This document shows positions 34,572 to 44,583 of a stretch of DNA of 64,000 nt, piece by piece. The stretch lies in the NCBI RefSeq assembly GCF_002086815.1, contig NZ_MVID01000002.1:186001-250000 (forward strand), written 5' to 3'. The notes under the pieces were generated by a model. It did not search any database. It had not been told where the DNA came from and saw only the letters and a list, made by a program, of their open reading frames with translations. The position numbers were made by a program, and so were the translations under genes. The stretch comes from Mycolicibacterium parafortuitum (lineage in GTDB: Bacteria; Actinomycetota; Actinomycetes; Mycobacteriales; Mycobacteriaceae). Numbering within the stretch: position 1 is the first letter of the stretch; each line of letters opens with the position of its first letter.

Positions 34572-35773
34572 CAGAAGTCGTCCCTTTCCGCGAAGGCCCC
34601 GTTGAACAGGAACTGCAGCGTCGACGGTGCGTCGAACTGGAGCTCGGTGTTCGGCTGGTACGGCACATAGGCGTTGTCGGTGACGAGGAACGGCGTGTGA
34701 TACCAGGATCCGCCGTACTGCTTGCTCGGAACGTCGGGAAGGCCGCGGCAGTTCGGGCCGCCGGACGCGTTGACGACCGGCAGGCTCTCCGGGTACGTGT
34801 ACGCCGGGGAACCCGGAAGGAAGTTCGACGACACGAACAGGCCCGGACGGATACCGCCGATGATCGGGGCGAACCGGTCGATCGCGTTCGCGGTGCCCTT
34901 GAGCGTGCACCCGATCACCGGGGAGTACTCACCGGCCACCTTCAACGGTGCGCGCAGCCGCTGTACGGCGGCGATGTAGTCGTCGGCGCCGGGCTCCAGC
35001 GTCGCGGTGCCGTTGTTGGCCAGACCCGTCGCGGCCAGCAGCGCGGCGTTCAGGTTGTCCTGCTCGTCGACGATCGTCTTGCTGATCGCCGGCGCGTTCT
35101 CGAGCACGCGCACCAGATCGGGTCCGGCGTCGGCGTAGATGTCGGCGACCACCGCGGTGCGGCGCAGATCCTCCTGCAGTGTGGGCAGCTTCGGATTGAG
35201 TTGGCTCACGTAGTAATTCAGGCCCGACAGCAGCGCCCCGACGTCATCGCCGTGCCCGCGCATGCCCTCCCCGATCGCGGACAGGGTCGCGTTGAGGTTG
35301 ATCGGGTCGATCTTGTCCAGCAAGTCGGTCAGGGTCTGGAACAACGTGTTGACCTCGAGCTGCACGAAGTCGGAGGTGACCTCCGCGCCCGGGCGCAGCC
35401 TCTCGCCGCTGGGCCGCTCCGGCGGCAGGAACTCCACCGCCTTCGCGCCGAAGATCGTGGTGCCGCCGATGCGCACCGGAGCGTTCTCGGGGATGTACCG
35501 CATGTCGCCGCGGTTGATCGCCAGCGTCAACTTGGCCCCGTTGCCCGCGTATTCGATCGACTCGACCTTGCCGACCTGGATCCCCCGGTACTTGACCTTC
35601 GCGTCGACATCCATCACCAGGCCCGCCCGCGGGGACAGCACGGTGACCTTGTCGGTCGGGGTGAACGCGGCGGTGTAGGACAGGTAGGTGAACACCACTG
35701 CGGCGAAAACCAGCGCAGCGAGGATCGCCGCAGCGATCCTCACATGGCTGCGCTTGGCGTCACCGTCGGCCAT
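34571..35773 (-). CDS. mce4A: Mce4A
   Basis: 400 residues. TM anchor about 11-33 (IAAAILAALVFAAVVFTYLS), MCE domain about 40-120 (VTVLSPRAGLVMDVDAKVKYRGIQVGKVESIEY), helical domain to about 290, and a C-terminal conserved part with PNCRGLPDVP. First of the six Mce subunits; 12 bp after yrbE4B. Mce4A is required for cholesterol uptake in M. tuberculosis (family knowledge). Confidence 0.96.
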   Translation of the reverse strand: MADGDAKRSHVRIAAAILAALVFAAVVFTYLSYTAAFTPTDKVTVLSPRAGLVMDVDAKVKYRGIQVGKVESIEYAGNGAKLTLAINRGDMRYIPENAPVRIGGTTIFGAKAVEFLPPERPSGERLRPGAEVTSDFVQLEVNTLFQTLTDLLDKIDPINLNATLSAIGEGMRGHGDDVGALLSGLNYYVSQLNPKLPTLQEDLRRTAVVADIYADAGPDLVRVLENAPAISKTIVDEQDNLNAALLAATGLANNGTATLEPGADDYIAAVQRLRAPLKVAGEYSPVIGCTLKGTANAIDRFAPIIGGIRPGLFVSSNFLPGSPAYTYPESLPVVNASGGPNCRGLPDVPSKQYGGSWYHTPFLVTDNAYVPYQPNTELQFDAPSTLQFLFNGAFAERDDF

Positions 35774-35785
35774 CGTGTTGCGTCC

Positions 35786-36628
35786 TTATCCGGAGAGGTT
35801 GAAGTTGCCCGAGGCGCCGTAGACGGCGAGGGAGATCAGCAGCACGATCGTGACCACCACGATCAGGGAGGTGCGCACGGCCTGTCCGACGGCGATGCCG
35901 ACGCCGACGGGTCCGCCCGAGGCGTTGTAGCCGTAGTACGTGTGCACCAGCATCACCGCGATCGCCATCACGATGGCCTGCAGGAACGACCACAGCAGGT
36001 CGCTCGGGATCAGGAACGTGTTGAAGTAGTGGTCGTACAGGCCGCCCGACTGGCCGTTGATGTACACCGTGGTGAAGCGGGCGGCGAAGAACGCGGCGAG
36101 CACCGACAGCGCATACAGCGGCACGATCGCGATCAGCCCGGCGATCAGCCGGGTCGACACCAGATACGAAACCGCGTGCACCGCCATCGATTCCACCGCA
36201 TCGATCTCCTCGGCGACCCGCATCGCGCCCAACTGGGCGGTGGCGCCCGCGCCGATGGTGGCCGCGAGCGCGATACCGGCGATCACCGGCGCGACGATGC
36301 GGACATTCAGGAACGCCGACAGGAATCCGGTGAGCGCCTCGATGCCGATGTTGCCCAGTGACGAGTAGCCCTGCACGGCGATGACGCCGCCGGAGGCCAG
36401 CGTCATGAACGCGGCCACCCCGACGGTGCCGCCGATCATCACCAGCGCTCCGGTGCCCATCGACATCTCGGCGATGAGCCGGATCGTCTCCTTGCGGTAC
36501 CGGGTCAGCGCGTTGGGGACGTAGCGGAACGTCTCGCCGTAGAACAGCGCCTGCTCCCCGACCGTGTCGACGATGCGGGGGAAGACCCGAAGCAGCCGGC
36601 GGAACCGGATCGTGGCGTCGTAGCTCAC
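35786..36628 (-). CDS. yrbE4B: YrbE4B, MlaE-family permease
   Basis: 280 residues. MlaE/YrbE permease fold with five or six hydrophobic helices; family core GGTVGVAAFMTLASGGVIAVQGYSSLG and the ATPase-coupling segment ATIGAGATAQLGAMRVAEEIDAVESM. It pairs with YrbE4A to form the membrane channel energised by the ATPase MceG, which is not encoded in this window. It overlaps yrbE4A by 4 bp. Confidence 0.96.
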   Translation of the reverse strand: MSYDATIRFRRLLRVFPRIVDTVGEQALFYGETFRYVPNALTRYRKETIRLIAEMSMGTGALVMIGGTVGVAAFMTLASGGVIAVQGYSSLGNIGIEALTGFLSAFLNVRIVAPVIAGIALAATIGAGATAQLGAMRVAEEIDAVESMAVHAVSYLVSTRLIAGLIAIVPLYALSVLAAFFAARFTTVYINGQSGGLYDHYFNTFLIPSDLLWSFLQAIVMAIAVMLVHTYYGYNASGGPVGVGIAVGQAVRTSLIVVVTIVLLISLAVYGASGNFNLSG

Positions 36629-37389
36629 CGCACCAGCACCCTCACCCCGATCGCCGTCATGATCACGTTGATCACGAACAGGCAGATGAACGCGTAGACC
36701 ACCGTCTCGTTGACGGCGTTGCCGACGCCCTTGGGGCCACCCTGCACGGTCAGGCCGCGGTAGCAGCCGACCAGGCCGGCGACGACGCCGAACAGCAGCG
36801 CCTTGATCTCGGCGAGGATCAACTCGGGCAACCCGGTGAGTACCGTCAGCCCGTTGATGAACGCCCCGGGGTTGACCCCCTGCAGGAACACCGAGAACAC
36901 GTAACCGCCTGCGAGGCCGATCAGGCAGACCAGGCCGTTGAGCAGCAGCGCGACGAACGTCGACGCCAGCACGCGGGGCACGACCAGACGCTGGATCGGG
37001 TCGATGCCGAGCACCCGCATCGCGTCGATCTCCTCGCGGATGGTGCGCGCCCCGAGATCGGCGCAGATCGCGGTCGCGCCCGCGCCGGCCACGACGAGCA
37101 CCGTCACCACCGGACCCAGCTGGGTGATGGTGCCGAACGCGGTACCCGCCCCGGACAGATCGGCGGCACCGATCTCGCGCAGCAGGATGTTCAGCGTGAA
37201 GGCGACCAGCACGGTGAACGGGATCGCGACCAACAGCGTCGGCACCAGCGAGACGCGCGCGATCATCCAGGTCTGCTCGAGAAACTCCCGGAACTGGAAC
37301 GGGCGGCGGAACGTCTTGACGAACGTGTCCAAGGACATTTCCACGAACCCGCCCACGGCCCGCGCTGGCGCCGCAAGCTGTTCGATCAA
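36625..37389 (-). CDS. yrbE4A: YrbE4A, MlaE-family permease
   Basis: 254 residues. First gene of the mce4 operon. MlaE motif ATAICADLGARTIREEIDAMRVLGIDPIQRLVVPRVLA carries the coupling helix EEIDAMRVLG; there are about five TM segments. The ATG is preceded by 156 bp to the nearer KstR-like box and 244 bp to the perfect one. The operon runs without a break to 27120, about 10 kb. Confidence 0.96.
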   Translation of the reverse strand: MIEQLAAPARAVGGFVEMSLDTFVKTFRRPFQFREFLEQTWMIARVSLVPTLLVAIPFTVLVAFTLNILLREIGAADLSGAGTAFGTITQLGPVVTVLVVAGAGATAICADLGARTIREEIDAMRVLGIDPIQRLVVPRVLASTFVALLLNGLVCLIGLAGGYVFSVFLQGVNPGAFINGLTVLTGLPELILAEIKALLFGVVAGLVGCYRGLTVQGGPKGVGNAVNETVVYAFICLFVINVIMTAIGVRVLVR

Positions 37390-37544
37390 CCTCGGCTCCG
37401 TTCTTAGGTCAAACAGGGTTCTCGGGTCAGCGGGGCGAACGAACGGGGAGCGATCCGTGTGGCGAAGTGCCAGGGACGTACCGTCCGCGTCGTGTTCCTA
37501 CCCTTGGTCTAAGCGTTGCTCTTAGTGAGCCGGATCATACTAAC

Positions 37545-37558
37545 TAGAACGTGTTCGC
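37545..37558. promoter_or_regulatory. Weak KstR-like box upstream of mce4
   Basis: TAGAACGTGTTCGC matches TnnAACnnGTTnnA except the last base. It lies 156 bp before yrbE4A and 75 bp to the left of the perfect box at 37633. Confidence 0.5.
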
Positions 37559-37632
37559 AGTGTCAAAGCGCGCAATATCCGGTTCACACTCTTAATTTAC
37601 GCAGCTCACAGCATGTGTGACGCAGGTCATTC

Positions 37633-37646
37633 TAGAACGTGTTCTA
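37633..37646. promoter_or_regulatory. KstR operator upstream of mce4
   Basis: TAGAACGTGTTCTA is a full match, embedded in CTAGAACGTGTTCTAG, with perfect outer symmetry. It lies in the 288-bp gap between yrbE4A and the SDR gene; the rest of that gap shows no gene. Confidence 0.85.
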
Positions 37647-37677
37647 GCAGCGTCGGAGCCGCGCGAGAAGGCCGGGA

Positions 37678-38586
37678 TCAGGCCGGATCCCCCAGCCCCA
37701 TCGCCGCCGAGAAGCTGCGTCCCGGATCCCTGTCAGCAAAGTAACCCTGCAATGTCGAGGACAACGCTGACGGATCCCAGGCGTCGCCGTCGGCACTGAA
37801 TTGCGCCTCCGCCGTCGGAGCCGCGATCAGCGTCACCGTCGGACCATAAACGATGAACAGCTGTCCGTTGACCCCTTCGGCGGCCGGAGAGGCCAGGAAC
37901 CGAACCAGGTTCACCACATGCTCTGGCGACAGCGGGTCGACCCCGCCGTCGGGCAACTCCGGCGCGTCACCGAACACACCGGCCGTCATGGCGGTGCGGG
38001 CTCGCGGCGCGATCGCGTTCGCCCGCACCCCGAACCGCTCCAGCGCCCGGGCGGCCGACAGTGTCAGGGCCGTGATCCCGGCCTTGGCGGCGCCGTAGTT
38101 GGGCTGCCCGACCGGGCCCGACAGGCCGGCCTCCGATGAGGTGTTGATGATCCGGCCGTAAACCGTCCCGTCACCGGCCTTGGCCTTCTCCCGCCAGTAG
38201 GCCGCCGCATTGCGGGTCAGCAGGAAGTGTCCGCGCAGATGCACGGCGATGACCGCGTCCCACTCCTCGTCGGACATGTTGAACAGGATGCGGTCGCGGG
38301 TGATCCCGGCGTTGTTCACGACGATCGCGAGACCGCCGAGCCCGTCCGCGGTCTCGACGAGCTCGTCCGCGGTGGAGCGCTGGCTGATGTCGCCGGCGAC
38401 CGCGACGCCCTTGGCGCCTGCCGAGGCGATCTCGTCGAGCACATCGGACTTGTCGAGTGCGGCGGCGATGTCGTTGACGACGACGGTGGCGCCGGCTTTG
38501 GCGAGGCCGACGGCTTCCGCGCGGCCCAGGCCGGCGGCCGCTCCGGTGACCACCGCGACGCGGCCGGACAGATCAGTTTCAGTCAA
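37678..38586 (-). CDS. SDR-type beta-hydroxyacyl-CoA/17-beta-hydroxysteroid dehydrogenase (Rv3502c-like)
   Basis: 302 residues. TGAAAGLGRAEAVGLA cofactor motif, NNAGITRDRILFNMSDEEWD, SSEAG, YGAAKAGI (Tyr-Lys). The wording NNAGIxRDR is typical of the dehydrogenase part of peroxisome-type multifunctional enzymes. Position next to fdxD and mce4 matches M. tuberculosis Rv3502c, whose relatives (Hsd4A, recalled) oxidise both a side-chain 3-hydroxyacyl-CoA and the 17-hydroxyl. It follows the ferredoxin gene by 13 bp, in one unit starting at the KstR box at 38868. Confidence 0.9.
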   Translation of the reverse strand: MTETDLSGRVAVVTGAAAGLGRAEAVGLAKAGATVVVNDIAAALDKSDVLDEIASAGAKGVAVAGDISQRSTADELVETADGLGGLAIVVNNAGITRDRILFNMSDEEWDAVIAVHLRGHFLLTRNAAAYWREKAKAGDGTVYGRIINTSSEAGLSGPVGQPNYGAAKAGITALTLSAARALERFGVRANAIAPRARTAMTAGVFGDAPELPDGGVDPLSPEHVVNLVRFLASPAAEGVNGQLFIVYGPTVTLIAAPTAEAQFSADGDAWDPSALSSTLQGYFADRDPGRSFSAAMGLGDPA

Positions 38587-38599
38587 CTTACGAATACCT

Positions 38600-38791
38600 C
38601 TAGTCGTGTCGGATCAGGGCGGCGCGGGGGCACTCGGCGATGGATTGTTCGGCCAGCGCCTCTTCACCGGGGGGCACCGGGTCGGCCTTCACGACGGCGT
38701 AGTCCTCGTCGTCGAGCTCGAACAGGTCGGGGGCAATTCCGACACACACGGCGTTGCCCTCGCAACGGTCACGATCCACTTCCACTCGCAT
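38600..38791 (-). CDS. fdxD: [3Fe-4S] ferredoxin (FdxD-like)
   Basis: 63 residues from the second ATG (MRVEVDRDRC); AGGAG lies 6 bp before it and directly abuts the first ATG. Three cysteines, in CEGNAVC and ECP, fit a single [3Fe-4S] cluster. Such ferredoxins donate electrons to P450s, here perhaps the sterol hydroxylases such as CYP142. First gene of a unit with the SDR, reading away from the KstR box shared with fadE26. Confidence 0.9.
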   Translation of the reverse strand: MRVEVDRDRCEGNAVCVGIAPDLFELDDEDYAVVKADPVPPGEEALAEQSIAECPRAALIRHD

Positions 38792-38867
38792 GAGCATCTC
38801 CTGTCGGTCCGGGCTGCTGGTCCGATCTTGCTTGGCGTCCAGTGTGTCAGCACCTGGACCCCAAGAC

Positions 38868-38881
38868 TAGAACGTGTTACA
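38868..38881. promoter_or_regulatory. KstR operator between fdxD and fadE26
   Basis: TAGAACGTGTTACA is a full consensus match. It lies in the divergent region, 77 bp from fdxD and 82 bp from the fadE26 ATG, and can control both directions. Confidence 0.85.
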
Positions 38882-38962
38882 ACGAGGGTGGACCGGAGGT
38901 ACGCGTTCGGCGCGCATCGATCCACCCGGGACTAAGGCTTGCAGACTAGTGAGGACGACGCG

Positions 38963-40144
<1,182 letters not shown>

Positions 40145-40154
40145 GGACGTTCAC

Positions 40155-41264
40155 ATGGATTTCAGGACCACAGAAGCCAGCGAGGATCTCGGCGGCTTGG
40201 TGCGCACCATCACCGAATCGGTGTGTACGCCGGAGCATCAGCGTGAGCTCGACGGGCTCAGTTCCGAATCCGGCGGCCGTTTCGACCGAACGCTCTGGAG
40301 CAAGCTGATCGACGCCGACATCCTGTCGACCACCGCCCCGGAGTCGGTGGGCGGCGGCGGATTCGGCGTGCTCGAAGAGGTCGCCGTACTGGTGGCCCTG
40401 GGTCGTCAGCTCGCGGCGGTGCCGTATCTCGAGTCGGTGGTGCTCGGTGTCGGAGCGCTGGCCCGGTTCGGCTCGGACTCCCTGCAGCAGCAATGGGCGG
40501 CGCCGGCGATCAAGGGCGAGAAGGTGATCGCGATCGCCCTCGACGGTGAGATGGGTGACGGACCGGTGCGCGCCACCGGTTCCGGCGACGGGTTCACGCT
40601 GACCGGCACGAGGACGCAGGTCGCGTTCGGCGCCGGGGCGGATGCGTTCCTCGTGCCCGCCGAAACCGATTCGGGCGTGGCGGTTTTTCTGGTCGACGCC
40701 ACCGACGCCGGCGTCGGCGTGACCGCACTGGACACCACCGGCCACGGCAGCGTCGCGCGGCTTCAGCTGCAGGCGGTTGGCGTCGCAGCCGACCGCAGGA
40801 TCGGCGGCGCTGAGGTGCTCGACTGGCTGGTGACCCGGAACGCGCTGGCGCGCAGCGCCTATCAGCTCGGCGTGGTGGAACGCGCGCTGGAGCTGACCGC
40901 GACGTACGCACGCGAGCGCGAGCAGTTCGACCGGCCGATCGGCAGCTTCCAGGCGGTGTCGTCCCGGCTGGCCGACGGCTACATCGACATCAAGGGACTG
41001 CGGCTGACCTTGACGCAGGCCGCGTGGCGGGTCTCGGAGGATCTTCCCGCCGACGTGGACGTCGCCAGCGCGGCGTTCTGGGCGGCCGAGGCGGGACACC
41101 GCGTCGCGCACACCGCGGTGCACGTGCACGGTGGTGTCGGCATCGACGTCGACCATCCCGTGCACCGGTACTTCCTGGCCGCCAAGCAGACCGAGTTCGC
41201 GCTCGGCGGAGCCACCGGGCAGCTGCTGCGCATCGGCCGCACTCTGGCCGACACCCCGGCTTGA
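40155..41264 (+). CDS. fadE27: Acyl-CoA dehydrogenase FadE27 (ChsE5-like)
   Basis: 369 residues. A divergent acyl-CoA dehydrogenase subunit: APESVGGGGFGVLEE, EREQFDRPIGSFQAVSSRLAD, and HVHGGVGIDVDHPVHRYF at the C-terminus. It completes the FadE26 active site in the known heterotetramer. Its TGA overlaps the TTG start of the next gene (TTGA). Confidence 0.95.
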   Translation: MDFRTTEASEDLGGLVRTITESVCTPEHQRELDGLSSESGGRFDRTLWSKLIDADILSTTAPESVGGGGFGVLEEVAVLVALGRQLAAVPYLESVVLGVGALARFGSDSLQQQWAAPAIKGEKVIAIALDGEMGDGPVRATGSGDGFTLTGTRTQVAFGAGADAFLVPAETDSGVAVFLVDATDAGVGVTALDTTGHGSVARLQLQAVGVAADRRIGGAEVLDWLVTRNALARSAYQLGVVERALELTATYAREREQFDRPIGSFQAVSSRLADGYIDIKGLRLTLTQAAWRVSEDLPADVDVASAAFWAAEAGHRVAHTAVHVHGGVGIDVDHPVHRYFLAAKQTEFALGGATGQLLRIGRTLADTPA

Positions 41265-42793
41265 CCGCGGCCACCGCACCGACCGTCTCCGCGCTGCTCT
41301 CGGACCTGACCGAGGTCGACGACCGGGGAGTGCGCTGGGTCGACCCCGACTCGGGCTCGGTGTCGTTCGTCAGCTGGCGCGACCACATTCGCGACGGTGC
41401 GGCGCTGGCGTCGGCGCTGCGCGACCGCCTCGACGGCGACCGGCCCGCCCATGTCGGCGTGCTGTTGGGCAACACCCCGTTCTTCGCTACCGTGCTGGTC
41501 GCCGCGGCCCTGTCGGGGATCGTGCCCGTCGGGCTGAACCCGACCCGGCGCGGTGTCGCGCTGCAACGCGACATCGACCACGCCGACTGCCAGTTGGTGC
41601 TCGCCGATGCCGAGAACGCGCAGCCCGGCATCGAGGCGATCGACGTCGAATCCGGCGAGTTCGCCGCCGAACTCGCCGCGCGCCGGGGCGCACCGGTGGA
41701 CTTCGGGGCGAGCGATCCCGACGACCTCTTCATGTTGATCTTCACGTCCGGGACCAGCGGGGACCCGAAAGCCGTCCGGTGCACCCACGAGAAGGTCGCG
41801 TTTCCCGGGCGGATGCTCGCCGAACGTTTCGGGTTGGGACCCGCGGACACGTGTTATCTGTCGATGCCGCTGTTTCATTCGAACGCGATCATGGCGGGCT
41901 GGGCGCCCGCGGTGGCCGCCGGTGCCTCGATCGGGCTACGCCGCAAATTCTCGGCGTCGCAGTTCTTTCCGGATGTCCGGCGGTTCGGCGCGACGTACGC
42001 CAACTACGTCGGCAAACCGCTGTCCTACATCCTGGCCACCCCGCAGCGCCCCGACGACGCCGACAACCCGCTGCGGATCGCGTACGGGAACGAAGGTGCG
42101 CCACGCGATCTGGTCAGGTTCGCCGAACGCTTCGGTGTCCGGGTGGTCGACGGGTTCGGCTCCAGCGAGGGCGGGGTGTCCATCGCCCGCACCCCCGACA
42201 CGCCCGACGGCGCGCTGGGCCCACTGCTGGGCGGGGTGACGATCGTCGACGTCGACACCGGCACCGTGTGCCCGCCGGGTGTGGTCGGCGAGCTCGTCAA
42301 CACCGACGGTCCCGGTCAGTTCCGCGGCTACTACAAGGATCCCGATGCCGAGGCCGAGCGGATGCGTGGCGGCGTGTACCACAGCGGCGATCTGGCCTAC
42401 CGCGACGAGAACGGGTTCGCGTACTTCGCCGGGCGCCTCGGTGACTGGATGCGGGTCGACGGCGAGAACATCGGCACCGCACCGGTCGAGCGGATCCTGA
42501 TGCGCCATCCCGACATCAGCGAGGTCGCCGTCTACCCGATCCCGGACCCCGCCGTCGGGGATCAGGTGATGGCCGCCGTGGTGCTGCGCGACGGCGCCAC
42601 CTTCGATCCGGTGCGATTCACCGAATTCCTGTCCTCGCAAACCGATCTGGGCCCCAAACAGTGGCCGGCATACGTGCGGGTGTGCACCGAGCTGCCGCGC
42701 ACCGAGACGTTCAAGGTGCTCAAGCGCCACCTGTCCGCCGAAGCCACCACCTGTGCCGACCCGGTCCATCCGGTTCCCCGGTCGCGGCGCTGA
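41261..42793 (+). CDS. fadD17: Steroid side-chain acyl-CoA ligase FadD17
   Basis: 510 residues from TTG 41261, which overlaps the fadE27 stop; the frame is open further upstream but only inside fadE27. ANL motifs: FTSGTSGDPKAVRC (about 160), FGSSEGG, YHSGDLAYRDENGFAYFAGRLGD and the Lys in ETFKVLKR. It activates a steroid carboxylate to its CoA ester. M. tuberculosis has the same order fadE26-fadE27-fadD17. Confidence 0.92.
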   Translation: MTAATAPTVSALLSDLTEVDDRGVRWVDPDSGSVSFVSWRDHIRDGAALASALRDRLDGDRPAHVGVLLGNTPFFATVLVAAALSGIVPVGLNPTRRGVALQRDIDHADCQLVLADAENAQPGIEAIDVESGEFAAELAARRGAPVDFGASDPDDLFMLIFTSGTSGDPKAVRCTHEKVAFPGRMLAERFGLGPADTCYLSMPLFHSNAIMAGWAPAVAAGASIGLRRKFSASQFFPDVRRFGATYANYVGKPLSYILATPQRPDDADNPLRIAYGNEGAPRDLVRFAERFGVRVVDGFGSSEGGVSIARTPDTPDGALGPLLGGVTIVDVDTGTVCPPGVVGELVNTDGPGQFRGYYKDPDAEAERMRGGVYHSGDLAYRDENGFAYFAGRLGDWMRVDGENIGTAPVERILMRHPDISEVAVYPIPDPAVGDQVMAAVVLRDGATFDPVRFTEFLSSQTDLGPKQWPAYVRVCTELPRTETFKVLKRHLSAEATTCADPVHPVPRSRR

Positions 42794-42797
42794 CAGC

Positions 42798-42929
42798 GTG
42801 GCCCACGAGGTCAATGTGCGGGAATTCGAGGTCGACCGCACCGCCGTCGACGATGATTCCCTGGTGACCGACGGATCAATGAAGGCGATCGCTCCGCGGC
42901 AGTACCTCGGCCAGAAGATCCATGGCTGA
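42798..42929 (+). CDS. Small ORF between two fadD genes (tentative)
   Basis: 43 codons from GTG: MAHEVNVREFEVDRTAVDDD and SLVTDGSMKAIAPRQYLGQKIHG. It starts 4 bp after the fadD17 stop and its stop overlaps the ATG of the next fadD by 8 bp, the arrangement of a coupled gene. There is no recognised domain and the composition resembles real protein. It may be a small conserved peptide, a remnant of a larger gene, or chance. Confidence 0.4.
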   Translation: MAHEVNVREFEVDRTAVDDDSLVTDGSMKAIAPRQYLGQKIHG

Positions 42930-44583
42930 CCGGCATCCCGACGTTGCCTCGATGCTGCTCGCCCGCCTCGGCGACGAGCGGCTCGGGCTGCGGACCCGGG
43001 ACCGCGACTGGACGTGGGACGAGGTGGTCGGCGAATCGGCTGCCCGCGCCGGGCTGGCTCGGCATCTGCGCGTCCCGGGCCCGTTCCACGTCGGGGTTCT
43101 GTTGGCCAACGTCCCCGACTTCGTGTTCTGGCTCGGCGGAGCCGCGCTCGCCGGGGCGACCGTCGTCGGATTGAACCCGACCCGCGGCGCGGCCGACCTG
43201 GCCGCCGACATCCGGCACGCCGACTGTCAGCTGATCGTCACCGACACCGACGGGGCGGACCGGCTGCGCGGTATCGACCACGGCCTGCCCGAGGAGCGTG
43301 TACTGATCGTCGACGACCCCGGGTATCGCGCCGCTGTGGCCGCGCACCGCACGGCACCGGTCGCGGCGTCCGGCGTCGGCCCCGCTTCCCTGTTCCTGCT
43401 GCTGTTCACGTCCGGAACCACCGGGACGTCGAAGGCCGTCAAGTGCAGCCAGGGCCGGCTGGCCAGGATCGCGTACGCGGCGACGGAGAAGTTCGGCCAC
43501 CACCGCGGCGACGTCGACTACTGCTGCATGCCGCTGTTCCACGGCAACGCCATCATGGCGCTGTGGGCACCGGCGTTGGTCAACGGCGCCACCGTCTGTC
43601 TGACACCGTCGTTCTCGGCGTCGCGGTTCCTGTCCGACATCCGGTACTTCGGGGCCACGTTCTTCACCTATGTCGGCAAGGCGCTGGCGTACCTGATGGC
43701 GACCCCCGAAGAGTCCGACGACGCGGACAACACGTTGACCCGTGGGTTCGGCACCGAGGCCTCGCCGGAGGACCAGGCCGAGTTCCGCCGCCGTTTCGGC
43801 GCCGAACTGTTCGAGGGGTACGGCTCCAGCGAGGGCGGCGCGGTCGCGACCCCCGATCCCGCCGCGCCGGCCGGCGCGCTCGGCCGGCCCGCCCACCAGG
43901 ATGTGGTCGTCGTCGACCCGGAGACGCTGACTCCCTGCCCGGCAGCGGTTCTCGACCCGCAGGGCAGGGTGACTAACGCGGACGAGGCCATCGGCGAGAT
44001 CGTCGACCGGCGCGGCGCCCGGGATTTCGAGGGGTACTGGCGCAACGACGCCGCCGACGCGGAGCGGGTCCGCAACGGCTGGTACTGGTCCGGCGATCTG
44101 GGATACGTGGACACGCAGGGGTTCCTGTACTTCGCAGGCAGGCGTGGCGACTGGATCCGCGTCGACGGTGAGAACACATCGGCGCTCGCGATCGAGCGGG
44201 TGCTGCGCCGCCATCCCGAGGTGATCGCCGCGGCGGTCTACGGGGTCCCGGATCCACGGTCGGGAGACCAGGTGATGGCCGCGGTCGAGGTCGCCGAGCC
44301 GGGCACGTTCGACGTCGACGCGTTCGCGGTCTTCGTCTCCTCCCAGGAGGATCTGGGCTCCAAGGGTTTTCCACGGTTGCTGCGGGTGTCGCCACGACTT
44401 CCGGCGACCGGGTCGAACAAGATCCTCAAGCGCGATCTGCAGGCGCAGCGCTGGCACACCGAGGAGCGGGTGTACCGCTGGGCGGGCCGCGGCCGTCCGG
44501 ACTACCGGCTGATGACCGCTGAGGACCGCGCAGCATTGGACGAGGAGTTCGCACAACACGGAAGGGCGAGTTATGTCGGATGA
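42922..44583 (+). CDS. Second acyl-CoA ligase of the operon (FadD)
   Basis: 553 residues. ANL motifs: FTSGTTGTSKAVKC (about 160), YGSSEGG, WYWSGDLGYVDTQGFLYFAGRRGDW and NKILKRDL with the catalytic Lys. It is clearly paralogous to FadD17 (shared SASRFLSDIRYFGATFFTYVGK / SASQFFPDVRRFGATYANYVGK pattern), so it probably arose by duplication and handles a related steroid or side-chain acid. Its stop codon lies inside the first repeat unit of the next gene, with an 11-bp overlap. Confidence 0.92.
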   Translation: MADRHPDVASMLLARLGDERLGLRTRDRDWTWDEVVGESAARAGLARHLRVPGPFHVGVLLANVPDFVFWLGGAALAGATVVGLNPTRGAADLAADIRHADCQLIVTDTDGADRLRGIDHGLPEERVLIVDDPGYRAAVAAHRTAPVAASGVGPASLFLLLFTSGTTGTSKAVKCSQGRLARIAYAATEKFGHHRGDVDYCCMPLFHGNAIMALWAPALVNGATVCLTPSFSASRFLSDIRYFGATFFTYVGKALAYLMATPEESDDADNTLTRGFGTEASPEDQAEFRRRFGAELFEGYGSSEGGAVATPDPAAPAGALGRPAHQDVVVVDPETLTPCPAAVLDPQGRVTNADEAIGEIVDRRGARDFEGYWRNDAADAERVRNGWYWSGDLGYVDTQGFLYFAGRRGDWIRVDGENTSALAIERVLRRHPEVIAAAVYGVPDPRSGDQVMAAVEVAEPGTFDVDAFAVFVSSQEDLGSKGFPRLLRVSPRLPATGSNKILKRDLQAQRWHTEERVYRWAGRGRPDYRLMTAEDRAALDEEFAQHGRASYVG

